The notes beneath the pieces were generated by a model. That model made no database searches. It was given only the letters and a program-made list of their open reading frames with translations, and was not told where the DNA came from. A stretch of DNA of 64,000 nucleotides from Pectobacterium wasabiae CFBP 3304 (GTDB lineage Bacteria > Pseudomonadota > Gammaproteobacteria > Enterobacterales > Enterobacteriaceae), in contig NZ_CP015750.1 of assembly GCF_001742185.1 (NCBI RefSeq), positions 1,364,001 through 1,428,000 on the forward strand, in the 5' to 3' direction. This document shows positions 1-11,800 of the stretch, one piece after another; position 1 is the stretch's first letter, and every line of letters starts with the position of its first letter. Made by a program: the position numbers and the translations under genes.

Positions 1-480
1 CAATCCACCGAGCAACCCATCAATCCCGTCCACCATGTTGAACGCATTGATCGCAGCCCAAACGGCAAACAGCGTAACCAAATAGCCAAACGGCCCCAAC
101 CCCATCAGCCATGGGCCGAAAATGTGCCCCAGATTGTGTATCGTCAAGCCAGCAAAGGCCATCATCACCACTGCAACAAACGCCTGCACAACAGCACGAA
201 TTTTCACGCTGATATCAAAACGATCGTCAAGCATGCCGACAAACACCAGCACACCCGCGCACGGCAGGTAAAGATGGAAGTTGGGGATATATTGATCGGT
301 AATAAAGTAGGTAAAGCAGATACCCGCATACACGGAAATGCCGCCAACCAGAGGTACAAGACCCCGATGACGTTTACGGTAGTTGGGACGATCGACAAGT
401 CCTATTTTACCCGCGATGCTGCGAGCAAAAAAAAGAAAGCCCAGAGAAAACAAGAAAATAAATAGTAATTCGGTACTCAT
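1..480 (-). CDS. wecA: WecA, UDP-GlcNAc:undecaprenyl-phosphate GlcNAc-1-phosphate transferase (5' part)
   Basis: Reading the minus strand from an ATG at 480 gives 160 codons that stay open to the left window edge, so the gene is cut there. The protein begins MSTELLFIFLFSLGF, is strongly hydrophobic, and contains the polyprenyl-phosphate transferase signatures GMLDDRFD (about residue 84) and NAFNMVDGIDG (about residue 147), which supply the acidic catalytic residues. WecA transfers GlcNAc-1-phosphate from UDP-GlcNAc to undecaprenyl phosphate in the inner membrane, the first step of enterobacterial common antigen and often of O-antigen synthesis. The E. coli protein is about 367 residues, so under half is visible. 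It lies downstream of rho on the same strand, as in E. coli (rho-rfe), separated here by a terminator and an ERIC element. Confidence 0.93.
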   Translation of the reverse strand, partial: MSTELLFIFLFSLGFLFFARSIAGKIGLVDRPNYRKRHRGLVPLVGGISVYAGICFTYFITDQYIPNFHLYLPCAGVLVFVGMLDDRFDISVKIRAVVQAFVAVVMMAFAGLTIHNLGHIFGPWLMGLGPFGYLVTLFAVWAAINAFNMVDGIDGLLGGL

Positions 481-639
481 AGTGAATAAGTTCACCGTTA
501 ACAGCCGTGCTGTAGCTGTTCAGTATAGACTCGGTTTACGCCTTATATCCTATCGCCCACGTTGATCGCCAGTACAAATTGAAGTGGTAACCGCGCTTTA
601 TCTGCGGAAAGCACATTCACATCCGATCACTTAGGGGAT

Positions 640-668
640 AAAAAAACGCCACGACCCAGCGTGGCGTT
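640..668 (-). terminator. Rho-independent terminator downstream of rho
   Basis: A 9-bp perfect stem (AACGCCACG / CGTGGCGTT, 645-668) with a 6-nt loop. On the minus strand it is followed by a run of seven T. It lies between rho and wecA and would end the rho transcript. The rest of the 481-901 gap holds the wecA upstream region, where I recognise no clear promoter, and the ERIC element. Confidence 0.7.
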
Positions 669-685
669 CCCCGAGTTATCCGTAA

Positions 686-882
<197 letters not shown>

Positions 883-901
883 TATAGATGAACGCCCGGA
901 T

Positions 902-2161
902 TTATGAACGTTTCATCATATCGAAGAATTCATCGTTGGTTTTCGTCATCGCCAACTTATTGATGAGGAATTCCATCGCATCGATCTCGCCCATTGGGTG
1001 AATGATTTTGCGTAGAATCCACATTTTCTGCAATTCTTCAGAGGTAGTAAGCAACTCTTCTTTACGCGTACCAGAACGGTTGTAATCAATCGCTGGGAAC
1101 ACGCGTTTTTCTGCGATTTTACGCGCCAGGTGCAGTTCCATATTACCTGTACCTTTAAATTCTTCGTAAATCACTTCGTCCATCTTGGAACCAGTATCAA
1201 CCAGCGCGGTGGCGATGATTGTCAGGCTACCGCCTTCCTCAACGTTACGTGCAGCACCGAAGAAACGCTTCGGACGATGCAGGGCGTTGGCATCCACACC
1301 ACCGGTCAACACTTTGCCCGAGGCCGGAACAACGGTGTTGTAAGCACGCGCCAGACGAGTAATGGAGTCCAGTAGGATGATAACGTCTTTCTTATGTTCA
1401 ACCAGACGCTTCGCTTTTTCGATCACCATTTCAGCGACCTGAACGTGACGGGAAGCCGGTTCGTCAAACGTTGACGCAACCACTTCACCTTTCACCAAAC
1501 GCTGCATCTCGGTCACTTCTTCCGGACGTTCGTCAATCAGCAACACCATCAGCACACAGTCAGGATGGTTGTAAGCAATGCTCTGCGCAATATTCTGCAG
1601 CAGCATGGTTTTACCTGCTTTCGGCGGCGCAACGATCAGGCCACGCTGACCACGGCCAATTGGTGAAGCCAGATCCAGCACACGCGCCGTCAGATCTTCT
1701 GTCGAACCGTTACCACGTTCCATACGCAGACGAGAGTTTGCATGCAGTGGCGTTAAGTTTTCGAACAGGATCTTGTTGCGGGCGTTTTCAGGTCTGTCGT
1801 AGTTAACTTCATTAACTTTCAACAGTGCAAAATAGCGCTCGCCCTCTTTCGGCGGACGAATCTTGCCAGAAATGGTGTCACCAGTGCGGAGATTGAAACG
1901 GCGGATTTGGCTGGGAGAAACGTAGATATCATCGGGGCCTGCGAGGTAGGAGCTGTCTGCGGAGCGGAGAAAGCCGAAGCCATCCTGCAGAATCTCCAGC
2001 ACACCATCGCCGAAAATATCCTCGCCACTTTTGGCATGCTGTTTCAGAATCGCGAAGATAATATCCTGTTTACGCATGCGGGCCTGGTTTTCCAGTCCCA
2101 TATTTTCGCCAAGAGTAATTAACTCAGAAACTGGCGTATTCTTTAATTCGGTAAGATTCAT
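902..2161 (-). CDS. rho: Transcription termination factor Rho
   Basis: 419 residues, the exact E. coli length, starting [15 protein letters not shown]. The N-terminal helical and cold-shock-like RNA-binding domain covers about residues 1-130, and the RecA-type ATPase domain follows, with Walker A APPKAGKT at 178-185. Rho is a homohexameric RNA-dependent ATPase that loads on C-rich nascent RNA and dissociates RNA polymerase. The frame is open for 38 more codons upstream (an alternative ATG at 2275), but the family start and length fix the ATG at 2161. The upstream gap to trxA is about 490 bp and is a long leader, consistent with the autoregulated leader known for rho in E. coli. trxA lies upstream on the same strand, as in E. 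coli. Confidence 0.98.
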   Translation of the reverse strand: MNLTELKNTPVSELITLGENMGLENQARMRKQDIIFAILKQHAKSGEDIFGDGVLEILQDGFGFLRSADSSYLAGPDDIYVSPSQIRRFNLRTGDTISGKIRPPKEGERYFALLKVNEVNYDRPENARNKILFENLTPLHANSRLRMERGNGSTEDLTARVLDLASPIGRGQRGLIVAPPKAGKTMLLQNIAQSIAYNHPDCVLMVLLIDERPEEVTEMQRLVKGEVVASTFDEPASRHVQVAEMVIEKAKRLVEHKKDVIILLDSITRLARAYNTVVPASGKVLTGGVDANALHRPKRFFGAARNVEEGGSLTIIATALVDTGSKMDEVIYEEFKGTGNMELHLARKIAEKRVFPAIDYNRSGTRKEELLTTSEELQKMWILRKIIHPMGEIDAMEFLINKLAMTKTNDEFFDMMKRS

Positions 2162-2246
2162 AGTGGTGGGTTCTTTAACTCGGGGTAAATCTCGAACTAT
2201 TAACGTGAATGGTATGGCAGGATCATCCGTGCCTCTATAACAGCCT

Positions 2247-2330
2247 TCAACCACCGGATTCCTGTCTGGTTTCACACCTGAAGCGCATTAAATCCGCGCC
2301 AAACGACATCCGCATAAACGATATCTGCAT
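2247..2330 (-). CDS. Possible rho leader peptide (RhoL-like position)
   Basis: A short frame upstream of rho on the same strand: ATG at 2330 (or an in-frame ATG at 2315), stop TGA at 2247-2249, giving 27 (or 22) residues ending ETRQESGG. It ends 85 bp before the rho start. E. coli rho has a leader peptide gene, rhoL, in this position. Sequence resemblance to RhoL is slight (only a TRQ near the C-terminus), and no good Shine-Dalgarno sequence precedes either ATG. The call rests on position only; a chance short frame is quite possible. Confidence 0.3.
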   Translation of the reverse strand: MQISFMRMSFGADLMRFRCETRQESGG

Positions 2331-2370
2331 AAATCAACGGCAGGAGATCGAAGACACATAAAACCAATTA

Positions 2371-2452
2371 TTGTAAAACTAGTAGACTGCCCAAATCGGA
2401 TCATAAACGTGTTGTAAAACAACTATTTTGCAAAAAATACTTTGTAAAACAA
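2371..2452 (-). promoter_or_regulatory. AT-rich rho leader with three TTGTAAAAC repeats
   Basis: The + strand has TTGTAAAAC at 2371-2379, 2412-2420 and 2442-2450. The last two extend to TTGTAAAACAA, which is itself an imperfect dyad (TTGT-N3-ACAA). They lie in the AT-rich stretch upstream of rho that should hold its promoter and leader. No regulator is assigned. The remaining gap up to trxA also holds the palindrome GGCTTAAGCC at 2501-2510, possibly part of a weak trxA terminator. Confidence 0.35.
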
Positions 2453-2655
2453 CGTTCTTTCGATTTCGACACAGAATAATGCTTTAGAGTCTAACTTTCA
2501 GGCTTAAGCCTAAGGGGCTTAAACATAGGCAAGTACGATATGCAGTGTTGAAGAATCTAACACGCTTCCCGACGAGCAGCAAGCAGTCAATATGAGAATT
2601 GCATATTGCCCAATTGCGCCCGTCGGCAATCCCCTTTCACAGGGTATCAAGCTAA

Positions 2656-2982
2656 TTACAGATTTGCCGTCAGGAACTCTTTCAGTTGCCCTTTGGACAG
2701 CGCGCCAACTTTTGTCGCCGCCACTTCGCCGTTTTTAAACAACAGCAGCGTAGGGATACCGCGGATACCATATTTCGGTGCAGTGGCAGGGTTTTCGTCA
2801 ATGTTCAGCTTGGTCACCGTCAGTTTGCCTTCAAACTCTTCGGCAATTTCATCCAGAATAGGAGCGATCATTTTACAAGGACCACACCACTCAGCCCAAA
2901 AATCAACCAAGGTAGCGCCCTCAGCCTGCAATACTTTCGTATCAAAGCTGTCATCAGTCAGGTGAATTATTTTATCGCTCAT
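2656..2982 (-). CDS. trxA: Thioredoxin 1
   Basis: 108 residues with the thioredoxin fold signature and active site WCGPCK (cysteines 33 and 36 counting Met). The E. coli protein is 109 residues. It is a cytoplasmic disulfide reductase recycled by TrxB with NADPH; clients include ribonucleotide reductase and PAPS reductase. An AGT-rich stretch with GGAGT lies just upstream of the ATG (reverse complement of ACTCC at about 2990). It is divergent from rhlB and upstream of rho on the same strand, the conserved enterobacterial order rhlB-trxA-rho. Confidence 0.98.
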   Translation of the reverse strand: MSDKIIHLTDDSFDTKVLQAEGATLVDFWAEWCGPCKMIAPILDEIAEEFEGKLTVTKLNIDENPATAPKYGIRGIPTLLLFKNGEVAATKVGALSKGQLKEFLTANL

Positions 2983-3005
2983 ATTTTACTCCACAGAATT
3001 ATTTA

Positions 3006-3118
3006 TATACCCAATAAATTTCAAGGTGCAGGACAAAACGTGCAAGAGCAAGGCCCGGTGAAGCGCCAAGTCATTCAATACCACCGACACACCTACAACT
3101 TGAAAAATGAAGGGCATA
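3006..3118. repeat. Diverged ERIC-like element between trxA and rhlB
   Basis: About 113 bp with ERIC-like inverted ends: left TATACCCAATAAATTTCAAG followed by GTGCAGG, right CTACAACTTGAAAAATGAAG then GGCATA. The centre has none of the usual ERIC core (the GGAGCTTAC/GTAAGTGACTGGGG pair). It is either a decayed copy or a relative sharing only the ends. It fills much of the divergent trxA/rhlB control region, so it may separate the two promoters. Confidence 0.55.
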
Positions 3119-3211
3119 TCTTGTTGGTCTAGCATTAACCAACAACAGGTTGACTTTATTTCACCGGATACGCTTTCGTAAAGCAATAGTTAGCTGATAT
3201 TCTACCACACT

Positions 3212-4504
3212 ATGAGCAAAACACACTTAACTGAACAGAAGTTTTCCGACTTCGCCCTGCACCCGCAGGTTATCGAAGCCCTTGAAAGCAAAGGGTTTCA
3301 TAACTGTACGCCTATTCAGGCGTTAGCTCTGCCATTAGCTTTGTCAGGGCGTGATGTTGCGGGTCAGGCGCAAACCGGTACCGGCAAGACGCTGGCTTTT
3401 CTCGCGTCTACTTTCCATTATTTGCTTTCACACCCTGCAAACGCAGAGCGTCAAACCAATCAACCGCGTGCCTTAATTATGGCACCCACCCGTGAACTGG
3501 CGGTCCAGATTCACTCTGACGCGGAAGCGCTGTCTCACCTGACTGGGCTAAAATTGGGTTTGGCCTACGGTGGCGACGGCTACGACAAACAGCTTAAAGT
3601 GCTGGAAAGCGGCGTTGATATTTTGGTTGGCACCACCGGTCGCCTGATCGACTATGCCAAACAAAACCATATTAATCTGGGCGCGATCCAGGTCGTCGTG
3701 CTGGATGAAGCGGATCGCATGTACGATCTCGGCTTCATCAAAGATATCCGCTGGTTGTTCCGTCGCATGCCAGCCGCGGCACAGCGCCTGAATATGCTCT
3801 TTTCCGCTACGCTCTCCTACCGGGTGCGTGAACTCGCGTTTGAACAGATGAATAACGCTGAGTACGTGGAAGTCGAACCAGAACAGAAAACCGGCCACCG
3901 CATTAAAGAAGAACTGTTTTATCCATCCAACGAAGAGAAAATGCGCCTGCTCCAGACGCTGTTGGAAGAAGAGTGGCCTGATCGCTGCATTATTTTCGCC
4001 AATACCAAGCATCGCTGCGAAGACGTCTGGGGCCACTTGGCTGCCGACGGCCACCGCGTTGGGTTGCTGACAGGCGACGTGGCGCAGAAAAAACGTCTAC
4101 GTATTCTGGAAGAATTTACTCAAGGTAATCTGGATATTCTGGTGGCAACGGACGTTGCAGCGCGCGGTTTGCACATTCCTTCTGTAACCCACGTTTTCAA
4201 CTACGACCTGCCGGATGACTGCGAAGACTACGTTCACCGTATTGGCCGTACTGGTCGTGCAGGGCAAAGTGGGTTTTCTATCAGCCTGGCCTGCGAAGAG
4301 TACGCACTGAATCTCCCGGCTATCGAAACCTATATCGGTCACGGTATCCCGGTCAGCAAATACAACAGTGACGCGTTAATGAGCGATTTACCTGCGCCGA
4401 AGCGTTTAACGCGCCCACCGCGCTCTAATAATGGCCCGCGCCGACATAGTAATACGCCACGCCGCAGTGGAGCGCCCCGTAATAACCGTAAACGAGCGGA
4501 CTAA
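3212..4504 (+). CDS. rhlB: ATP-dependent RNA helicase RhlB
   Basis: 430 residues, DEAD-box family. Visible motifs are Walker A AQTGTGKT (53-60), DEAD (about 165-168), SAT (about 198-200) and motif [10 protein letters not shown] (about 342). The tail is basic and rich in Arg, Asn and Pro, as in E. coli RhlB (421 residues). RhlB unwinds structured RNA inside the RNA degradosome with RNase E and PNPase. gppA follows after 6 bp on the same strand, so the two are likely cotranscribed. It is divergent from trxA. Confidence 0.97.
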   Translation: MSKTHLTEQKFSDFALHPQVIEALESKGFHNCTPIQALALPLALSGRDVAGQAQTGTGKTLAFLASTFHYLLSHPANAERQTNQPRALIMAPTRELAVQIHSDAEALSHLTGLKLGLAYGGDGYDKQLKVLESGVDILVGTTGRLIDYAKQNHINLGAIQVVVLDEADRMYDLGFIKDIRWLFRRMPAAAQRLNMLFSATLSYRVRELAFEQMNNAEYVEVEPEQKTGHRIKEELFYPSNEEKMRLLQTLLEEEWPDRCIIFANTKHRCEDVWGHLAADGHRVGLLTGDVAQKKRLRILEEFTQGNLDILVATDVAARGLHIPSVTHVFNYDLPDDCEDYVHRIGRTGRAGQSGFSISLACEEYALNLPAIETYIGHGIPVSKYNSDALMSDLPAPKRLTRPPRSNNGPRRHSNTPRRSGAPRNNRKRAD

Positions 4505-4510
4505 CCGTTG

Positions 4511-6007
4511 ATGCTGAGCTCTTCTTCACTTTACGCAGCCATCGATCTCGGTTCGAACAGCTTCCATATGCTGGTCACCCGGGAAACCGCAGGCAGCATT
4601 CAGACGCTGGCGAAAATAAAGCGTAAGGTCCGCCTTGCGGCAGGGCTGGATAAGCAGAGTCGGCTCTCGCAGGAAGCGATGCAGCGTGGTTGGCAGTGTC
4701 TACAACTGTTCTCCGAACGGTTGCAGGATATTCCGCAAGATCAGGTGCGTGTCGTCGCGACCGCAACCCTGCGGCTGGCAACGAATGCTGACGAATTCCT
4801 GCAACGGGCTCAGGAAATTCTGGGCTTGCCGATTCAAGTTATCAGCGGTGAAGAAGAAGCACGCTTGATTTATCAAGGCGTAGCACATACGACAGGTGGG
4901 CCAGATGCGCGTCTGGTTGTGGATATCGGCGGTGGCAGTACCGAACTGGCGACAGGTGTCGGTGCCAAAACGACTCAGTTGATCAGCCTCCCGATGGGAT
5001 GCGTCACCTGGCTGGATCGCTATTTCAGCGATCGCAACCTTGAAGCCGGTAACTTTGAACGTGCTGAACATGCAGCACGTGAAATGTTGCGCCCTGTCGC
5101 GGCTTCCCTGCGCGAACAGGGTTGGCAAATCTGCGTCGGCGCTTCCGGTACAGTACAAGCACTACAGGAAATTATGGTCGCGCAGGGCATGGATGAATAC
5201 ATTACCCTGCCGAAGCTCAGGCAGCTTAAAGAGCATGCGATTCAGTGTGATAAGCTGGAAGAGTTAGAAATTGAAGGCCTGACGCTGGAACGCGCACTGG
5301 TTTTCCCCAGCGGGTTAGCCATCCTATTGGCTATCTTCCAGGAACTCGACATCAAAACGATGACGCTGGCTGGAGGCGCACTGCGTGAAGGGTTGGTCTA
5401 TGGCATGTTGAATTTGCCTGTCGATCAGGATATCCGCCACCGCACGCTGGAGACGCTACAACGTCGTTATCTGCTGGATACCGAACAGGCTAAACGCGTC
5501 AGTACGCTGGCAGACAACTTTCTGCAACAGGTTGCCCGTGACTGGCAGTTGGATAGCCGATGTCGCGAGTTACTGCGCAGCGCCTGTCTGGTGCACGAAA
5601 TCGGTTTGAGTATTGATTTTCGTCAGTCGCCCCAGCATGCAGCCTATTTGATTCGCCATAGCGATCTCCCCGGCTTTACACCAGCCCAGAAGAAACTGTT
5701 AGCCACACTCCTGCAAAACCAGATTAACCCCGTCGATTTGATGCCGCTCAGTCAGCAGAATGCGCTACCGATCAATCAAGCGCAGCGCCTGTGTCGCCTG
5801 TTACGTCTGGCTATTATTTTTGCCAGCCGCCGCCGCGATGACACGCTGCCGGCAGTACGATTACGCGTAGAAGGTGAAGCGCTGCGTTTGATTCTGCCTG
5901 CTGGCTGGCTGGCTCAACACCCGCTACGGGCAGAAATGCTGGAACAAGAAAGTCGTTGGCAAAGCTACGTACACTGGCCGCTGATACTGGAAGAAACCCC
6001 AGCTTAA
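4511..6007 (+). CDS. gppA: Guanosine-5'-triphosphate,3'-diphosphate pyrophosphatase (pppGpp phosphohydrolase)
   Basis: 498 residues of the Ppx/GppA phosphatase family, with [13 protein letters not shown] near the N-terminus and DIGGGSTEL at about residue 138, both phosphate-binding loops of the ASKHA fold. A C-terminal HD-like region follows. It converts pppGpp to ppGpp in the stringent response and can also act on polyphosphate ends. The ATG at 4511 was chosen over an in-frame TTG at 4508 because it matches the family start. It overlaps no other gene and trails rhlB by 6 bp, so it depends on rhlB transcription. An ERIC element starts 9 bp after its stop. Confidence 0.96.
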   Translation: MLSSSSLYAAIDLGSNSFHMLVTRETAGSIQTLAKIKRKVRLAAGLDKQSRLSQEAMQRGWQCLQLFSERLQDIPQDQVRVVATATLRLATNADEFLQRAQEILGLPIQVISGEEEARLIYQGVAHTTGGPDARLVVDIGGGSTELATGVGAKTTQLISLPMGCVTWLDRYFSDRNLEAGNFERAEHAAREMLRPVAASLREQGWQICVGASGTVQALQEIMVAQGMDEYITLPKLRQLKEHAIQCDKLEELEIEGLTLERALVFPSGLAILLAIFQELDIKTMTLAGGALREGLVYGMLNLPVDQDIRHRTLETLQRRYLLDTEQAKRVSTLADNFLQQVARDWQLDSRCRELLRSACLVHEIGLSIDFRQSPQHAAYLIRHSDLPGFTPAQKKLLATLLQNQINPVDLMPLSQQNALPINQAQRLCRLLRLAIIFASRRRDDTLPAVRLRVEGEALRLILPAGWLAQHPLRAEMLEQESRWQSYVHWPLILEETPA

Positions 6008-6015
6008 CGGATATA

Positions 6016-6287
<272 letters not shown>

Positions 6288-8309
6288 CTACTCCCCTTTT
6301 GCTTTCGCCAACATCGCCCGAATATTAGCGACGTTCGTTTGACCTTTCTGCATACGCTCTTGTGCGCTAACGACTTTTCTTTCCGTTTCCCACACCACAT
6401 CATCTTGCGGCAGTTCAAGCAGGAAACGACTCGGTTCTGGGCGCATGAGTTCGCCATACTGGCGACGTTCTTTACACAGCGTGAAGAACAGCTCACGTTG
6501 GGCGCGCGTAATCCCCACGTATGCCAAACGCCGCTCTTCGTCAACGTTGTCTTCATCAATACTGCTCTGGTGCGGCAATAGGCCCTCTTCCATCCCAACC
6601 AAAAAGACGTATGGAAACTCCAGTCCTTTGGATGCATGTAGCGTCATTAGCTGTACCTGATCTAATTCCTCCTCACTTTCACCACGCTCCATCATGTCCC
6701 GTAGCGTAAAGCGCGTCACCACCTGCGTCAACGTCATGGGTTCGTCCAGATCGGAGCCTTCGAGCATTTCAGTCATCCAACTGAATAGCTGATTGACGTT
6801 CTTCATCCGCATTTCTGCTGCTTTTGGACTCGGTGAGGTTTCATACAGCCAACTTTCGTAGTCTAACCCATGAATCAAGTCACGCACGGCGGCAACAGGC
6901 TCACGCTCCGCAAGCCGGGAAATGCCCTCCATCCACTGTGTAAACCGTTGCAGGGATTCTAGCCCACGACCCGTCAGCGACTGGCCCAACCCGAAATCAA
7001 AACTCGCGCTGAACAAGCCTTTATTACGTTGCCCTGCCCACTCGCCCAGCTTCTTCATCGTCGCTGGACCAATCTCACGTTTGGGCGTGTTCACAATGCG
7101 TAAAAACGCGCTGTCATCGTCCGGGTTAGTCAATACACGCAGGTAAGCCAGCAAATCCTTGATTTCAGGTCGAGAGAAAAAGGACGTGCCGCCGGAGATA
7201 CGATACGGAATACGGTTCTGCATCAGCATCTTTTCAAATAGACGCGACTGGTGGTTACCACGATACAAAATGGCATAGTCGCCGTACTGGGTCTTTTTAA
7301 TAAAGTGATGGGCAATCAGTTCACCAACGACACGCTCGGCTTCGTGATCCTCATTGTTGGCGGTAATCACTTTGAGCTCATCACCGTAACCCAGCTCCGA
7401 GAACAGCCGCTTTTCAAAGACGTGTGGGTTATTAGCGATGAGAATATTGGCGGCTTTCAGAATACGCCCGGATGAGCGGTAGTTTTGTTCCAGTTTGATC
7501 ACGTCAAGCGCAGGGAAATCCTGCTGTAATAACACCAGATTTTGTGGCCGTGCGCCGCGCCAGGAGTAAATAGACTGATCGTCATCGCCGACGACGGTAA
7601 AACGTGCGCGGGTGCCAACCAGCAGCTTAACCAGCTCGTACTGACTGGTGTTGGTGTCCTGATATTCATCCACCAGCAGGTAGCGTAAGCGGTTCTGCCA
7701 GCGTTCACGCACTTCGGCATTCTGCTTTAGCAACAGCGTGGGCAGCAGAATGAGATCGTCGAAATCCAGCACGTTACAGGCACGCAGGTGTTCGTGATAA
7801 AGCGAGTAGCAATGCACAAACAGCTTATCGCGTTCGGATCGTGCCATCGCAGCCGCACCAGCAGGGTCGATCAGATCGTTTTTCCAGTTTGAGATCGTTG
7901 AGATCAACTGTTGCAGCAGAGCCTTATCATTTTCTAGCCACTGCTCCGTAAGCTCTTTCAGCAGCGCCATTTGATCCTGATCGTCAAACAGAGAAAAATT
8001 AGATTTCATACCCAGCGCGGCATATTCACGCTTGATGATCTCTAACCCCAGCGTATGGAATGTCGCAATCATTAGCCCGCGCGTCTCTTTACGCCCCAGC
8101 GTTTGCGCCACACGCTCCTTCATTTCACGCGCCGCTTTGTTGGTAAACGTCACAGCAGCAATGTGCCGAGCCTGATAGCCACACTGACGGATAAGGTGCG
8201 CAATTTTATTGGTGATAACGCGGGTCTTGCCGGAGCCTGCGCCCGCCAGTACCAGACAAGGTCCGGTGACGAATTCGACGGCATGTTGTTGGCTGGGGTT
8301 TAAGCGCAT
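6288..8309 (-). CDS. rep: ATP-dependent DNA helicase Rep
   Basis: 673 residues, the E. coli length, starting [16 protein letters not shown]. It is a UvrD/Rep superfamily 1 helicase: Walker A GAGSGKT (23-29), helicase motif II DEYQDTN (about 213), and [10 protein letters not shown] in the C-terminal half. It is a 3'-5' helicase that associates with DnaB and clears proteins ahead of the replication fork. An in-frame GTG at 8324 would add five residues; the ATG at 8309 matches the family start. It is divergent from ppiC and convergent with gppA across the ERIC element, an order conserved with E. coli (ppiC-rep-gppA-rhlB). Confidence 0.97.
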   Translation of the reverse strand: MRLNPSQQHAVEFVTGPCLVLAGAGSGKTRVITNKIAHLIRQCGYQARHIAAVTFTNKAAREMKERVAQTLGRKETRGLMIATFHTLGLEIIKREYAALGMKSNFSLFDDQDQMALLKELTEQWLENDKALLQQLISTISNWKNDLIDPAGAAAMARSERDKLFVHCYSLYHEHLRACNVLDFDDLILLPTLLLKQNAEVRERWQNRLRYLLVDEYQDTNTSQYELVKLLVGTRARFTVVGDDDQSIYSWRGARPQNLVLLQQDFPALDVIKLEQNYRSSGRILKAANILIANNPHVFEKRLFSELGYGDELKVITANNEDHEAERVVGELIAHHFIKKTQYGDYAILYRGNHQSRLFEKMLMQNRIPYRISGGTSFFSRPEIKDLLAYLRVLTNPDDDSAFLRIVNTPKREIGPATMKKLGEWAGQRNKGLFSASFDFGLGQSLTGRGLESLQRFTQWMEGISRLAEREPVAAVRDLIHGLDYESWLYETSPSPKAAEMRMKNVNQLFSWMTEMLEGSDLDEPMTLTQVVTRFTLRDMMERGESEEELDQVQLMTLHASKGLEFPYVFLVGMEEGLLPHQSSIDEDNVDEERRLAYVGITRAQRELFFTLCKERRQYGELMRPEPSRFLLELPQDDVVWETERKVVSAQERMQKGQTNVANIRAMLAKAKGE

Positions 8310-8469
8310 AACGATCTTGCTCACTCATAAAATGGAAGGCGATTGTAGCAGAAAGCCGTATCGATCTTGACCGGGGATTTGTTATTAAGGAAAGCACGTC
8401 GCAGTCCACATCCTGCGTTGCAAATGTTACATTGCGCGCCGGAATCTCTTTTGCAAAAAAGGTAATAAC

Positions 8470-8751
8470 ATGGCAAATACCGCAGCAGCCCTACACATTC
8501 TGGTCGATACCGAGCAACTGGCTAGTGACATTTTGGCTCAACTGGAAAAAGGTGCCGATTTTCAGAAATTGGCGCAAAAACACTCAACCTGCCCATCAAA
8601 ACGTAACGGTGGAGATTTAGGTGAGTTTCGTAAAGGTGACATGGTTCCCGCTTTCGATAAAGCCGTGTTTTCCTGCGAATTACTGAAACCGTTCGGGCCA
8701 GTGAAAACGCAGTTTGGTTACCATGTAATCAAGGTACTGTACCGTAACTAA
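8470..8751 (+). CDS. ppiC: Peptidyl-prolyl cis-trans isomerase C (parvulin)
   Basis: 93 residues forming a single rotamase domain: AAALHILVD at the start, [13 protein letters not shown] in the middle and [12 protein letters not shown] at the end. This is the free-standing parvulin architecture and length of E. coli PpiC, with no signal peptide, so it is cytoplasmic. It catalyses prolyl isomerisation in protein folding. It is monocistronic, transcribed away from rep, and ends at a strong bidirectional terminator shared with putA. Confidence 0.97.
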   Translation: MANTAAALHILVDTEQLASDILAQLEKGADFQKLAQKHSTCPSKRNGGDLGEFRKGDMVPAFDKAVFSCELLKPFGPVKTQFGYHVIKVLYRN

Positions 8752-8775
8752 GCCGTCACGCCGACGCCCAAACAT

Positions 8776-8812
8776 AAAAAGCGCGCCCACCTTCCGGTTC
8801 GGCGCGCTTTTT
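8776..8812. terminator. Bidirectional terminator between ppiC and putA
   Basis: A 12-bp perfect inverted repeat (AAAAAGCGCGCC / GGCGCGCTTTTT) with a 13-base loop. It carries a T run on both strands, so it can end both ppiC (+) and putA (-). Confidence 0.85.
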
Positions 8813-8824
8813 CTATTGAACACC

Positions 8825-11800
8825 TTAGCCTATCGTCATCAGGCTCGCATTACCGCCCGCAGCAGCAGTGTTGATGCTCAGAGAACGTTCAGTCAGCAGA
8901 CGCTCCAGTTGAACATGGGTATCACCCTGCGCATAGCCCAGCAGCGGAATAATCGGCCCATCACGTTCTGCAAGCACCTCACTCAACTGCCGTAACCGAT
9001 CGGCATCGCCATGATAAATTACGCCATGAAAAGACACCTCATCATGCCGTTGCCAGTCATGTACAAGCTGAATATGCAACTGCACCTTTTGCGGCAAACG
9101 ATCATAGAGCATTTTCTCCTGCTCACCTTCAGGCCACAGGAGTTTACCGCCCGCTGCCAGCACCGCCGCAGCTTGAATCAGGCGGTCTTCCTCATGATCC
9201 GCCAGACATAGAATCCGCTCACGTGGTAACAACGTATACGTATTACTTTCCCCTGTCGGGCCAGACAACTGCAGCGTTGTTCCGCTAACACTATGCTCTT
9301 TATAACGCTGACACAGCGCCGCCAGATCGTGACGTTCACCGCTAATCGCCCAGTCCTCCAGCGCCTGTAGTCCCGCCAGTAGCGATGTTCGGGCGGAGGT
9401 ATCCAGTGCCTGCTCACGATTCTGCTTGGCGAATTCTGCTGCGAACGCGTTGTCCGGTCGATGTGCCAGTAAGCGGTATAGATAAAGTGGTCCACCTGCC
9501 TTTGGCCCGGTTCCCGATAAGCCTTCTCCGCCAAACGGTTGAACGCCGACAACAGCTCCTACCATATTGCGGTTCACGTACTGGTTACCCACCTTCGCCC
9601 TGTTCGTCACGCGCTGGATAGTTTCATCAATGCGCGTATGCACACCCAGTGTCAGGCCGTATCCCGCCGCGTTAATCTGATCAATCACGGTATCCAACTG
9701 CTGGCTTTGATAGCGAATGACGTGTAAAACTGGACCAAAAACTTCTTTTTTCAGCTCGCTAATATCGCTCAGCTCAATCAGCGTAGGCTTCACAAATGTC
9801 CCCTGCTGCCACGTCGCTTCATCCTGCGAGTATGCCGCCTGAAATACGGTATACCCTTTCGCCCGCATCGCCTGGATGTGCAGTTCCACATTTTCTTTCG
9901 CCTCGGCATCAATCATCGGGCCGATATCGGTCGAGAGCCGTTCAGGATCCCCCATTCGGCACTCCGCCATCGCACCACGCAGCATAGTCAGCGTGCGATC
10001 CGCAATGTCCTCTTGCAGGCACAGCAGGCGCAGTGCCGAACAACGCTGTCCGGCGCTGTCGAACGCAGAGGCGATCACATCATTCACCACCTGTTCCGTC
10101 AGTGCGGACGAATCGACAACCATCGCATTCAGCCCCCCGTCTCGGCAATCAGCGGCGTCAAATGCCCCTGTGGGTCAAGCCGACTAGCGATGCTGCGTTG
10201 CAAGATTTTTGCCACGGCAGTCGAACCGGTAAACACCACGCCGCGTACCCGTTCGTCGTTCACCAACGCAGCGCCGATCGTTTCCCCCTGCCCCGGCAGC
10301 AGTTGCAACACACCAGTGGGAACCCCCGCTTCATGCAAAATACGCACGGCCTGTGCCGCAATCAACGGTGTCTGTTCAGCCGGTTTTGCCAGCACGCTGT
10401 TCCCGGTCGCCAATGCGGCAGCTATCTGTCCAGTAAAGATCGCCAGCGGGAAATTCCACGGACTAATGCAGACAACGGGTCCCAGAGGACGATGGGTATC
10501 ATTGGTGAAGGTGTCTCGCACTTGACTCGCGTAATAGCGCAAGAAGTCCACCGCTTCGCGCACTTCCGCAATCGCGTTACCGAAGGATTTACCCGCTTCC
10601 CGTACCAGCAACCCCAGCAGGCGTTGTAACTGCCCTTCCATCGATGAGGCGGCTCGATTCAATATTGCGGCACGTTCAGCAGGCGGCGTCGCAAACCAGA
10701 TGGCGCCGGCATGCACCGCAGCATCTACTGCCCGTTCCACATCCGCCACGGAGGCATCACGGACATAGCCCACCACATCGTGCATGTTGGCAGGATTCAC
10801 CACGGGCTTTTGTTCGCTCGACTCGCACTCCCCTTCAATCATCGGTTCGGCATACCACGGCTGCGCCGCATGACTTAGCAGCGCGCTGGAGAGCGAAGCT
10901 AGCCGATGCTCATTCGAGAGATCCAGCCCACTCGAATTTTTCCGTGCCTGTCCATATAGCTGATGCGGCAGAGGAATGCGAGGATGCGGTGCACCCATGC
11001 TCCATTCCATTTTTGCCAGTGTCTCTACGCCGCTAACCGGATCGGCAATCAGCGTTTCCAGCGCCATAGACGTATCCGCAATACGGTTAACAAACGAGGT
11101 ATTCGCGCCGTTTTCCAGCAGGCGTCGCACCAGATAAGCCAGCAACGTTTCATGGGTTCCGACCGGGGCATAGATACGACATGGACGGTTTAACTTACCA
11201 TCCGCAACAGCGCCAACCACCTGATCGTAGAGCGGTTCCCCCATGCCGTGCAGGCACTGGAATTCATACTGCCCAGGATAATAATTGTTGCCCGCCATGT
11301 GGTAGATCGCACTTACCGTCTGCGCGTTGTGCGTGGCAAACTGCGGGTAAATCAGATTCGGTACGGCCAGCAGCTTCCGAGCGCACGCCAGATACGACAC
11401 ATCGGTGTAGACCTTGCGCGTGTAGACCGGGTAGCCTTCCAGCCCGTCGATCTGCGCCCGTTTGATTTCACTGTCCCAGTACGCCCCTTTCACCAGACGA
11501 ATCATCAGCCGCCGATGGCTGCGCTGTGCCAACTCAATCAGCACATCAATCACATACGGACAGCGTTTCTGGTAAGCCTGAATGACAAACCCAACGCCGT
11601 TCCACCCCGCCAACTGCGGTTCCATGCAGAGTTTTTCCAGCAGATCGAGCGAGATCTCCAGTCGATCGGCTTCCTCCGCGTCAATATTGATCCCGATGTC
11701 GTACTGGCGCGCCAGCAGCGTCAGCGATAACAGCCGTGGGTACAATTCATCAAACACACGATCATACTGCGACCGGCTATAGCGGGGATGCAGCGCCGAC

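Noticed and set aside
2162..2275. 38-codon extension of rho
   Set aside because: Rho has the exact family length from 2161; the extension is leader.
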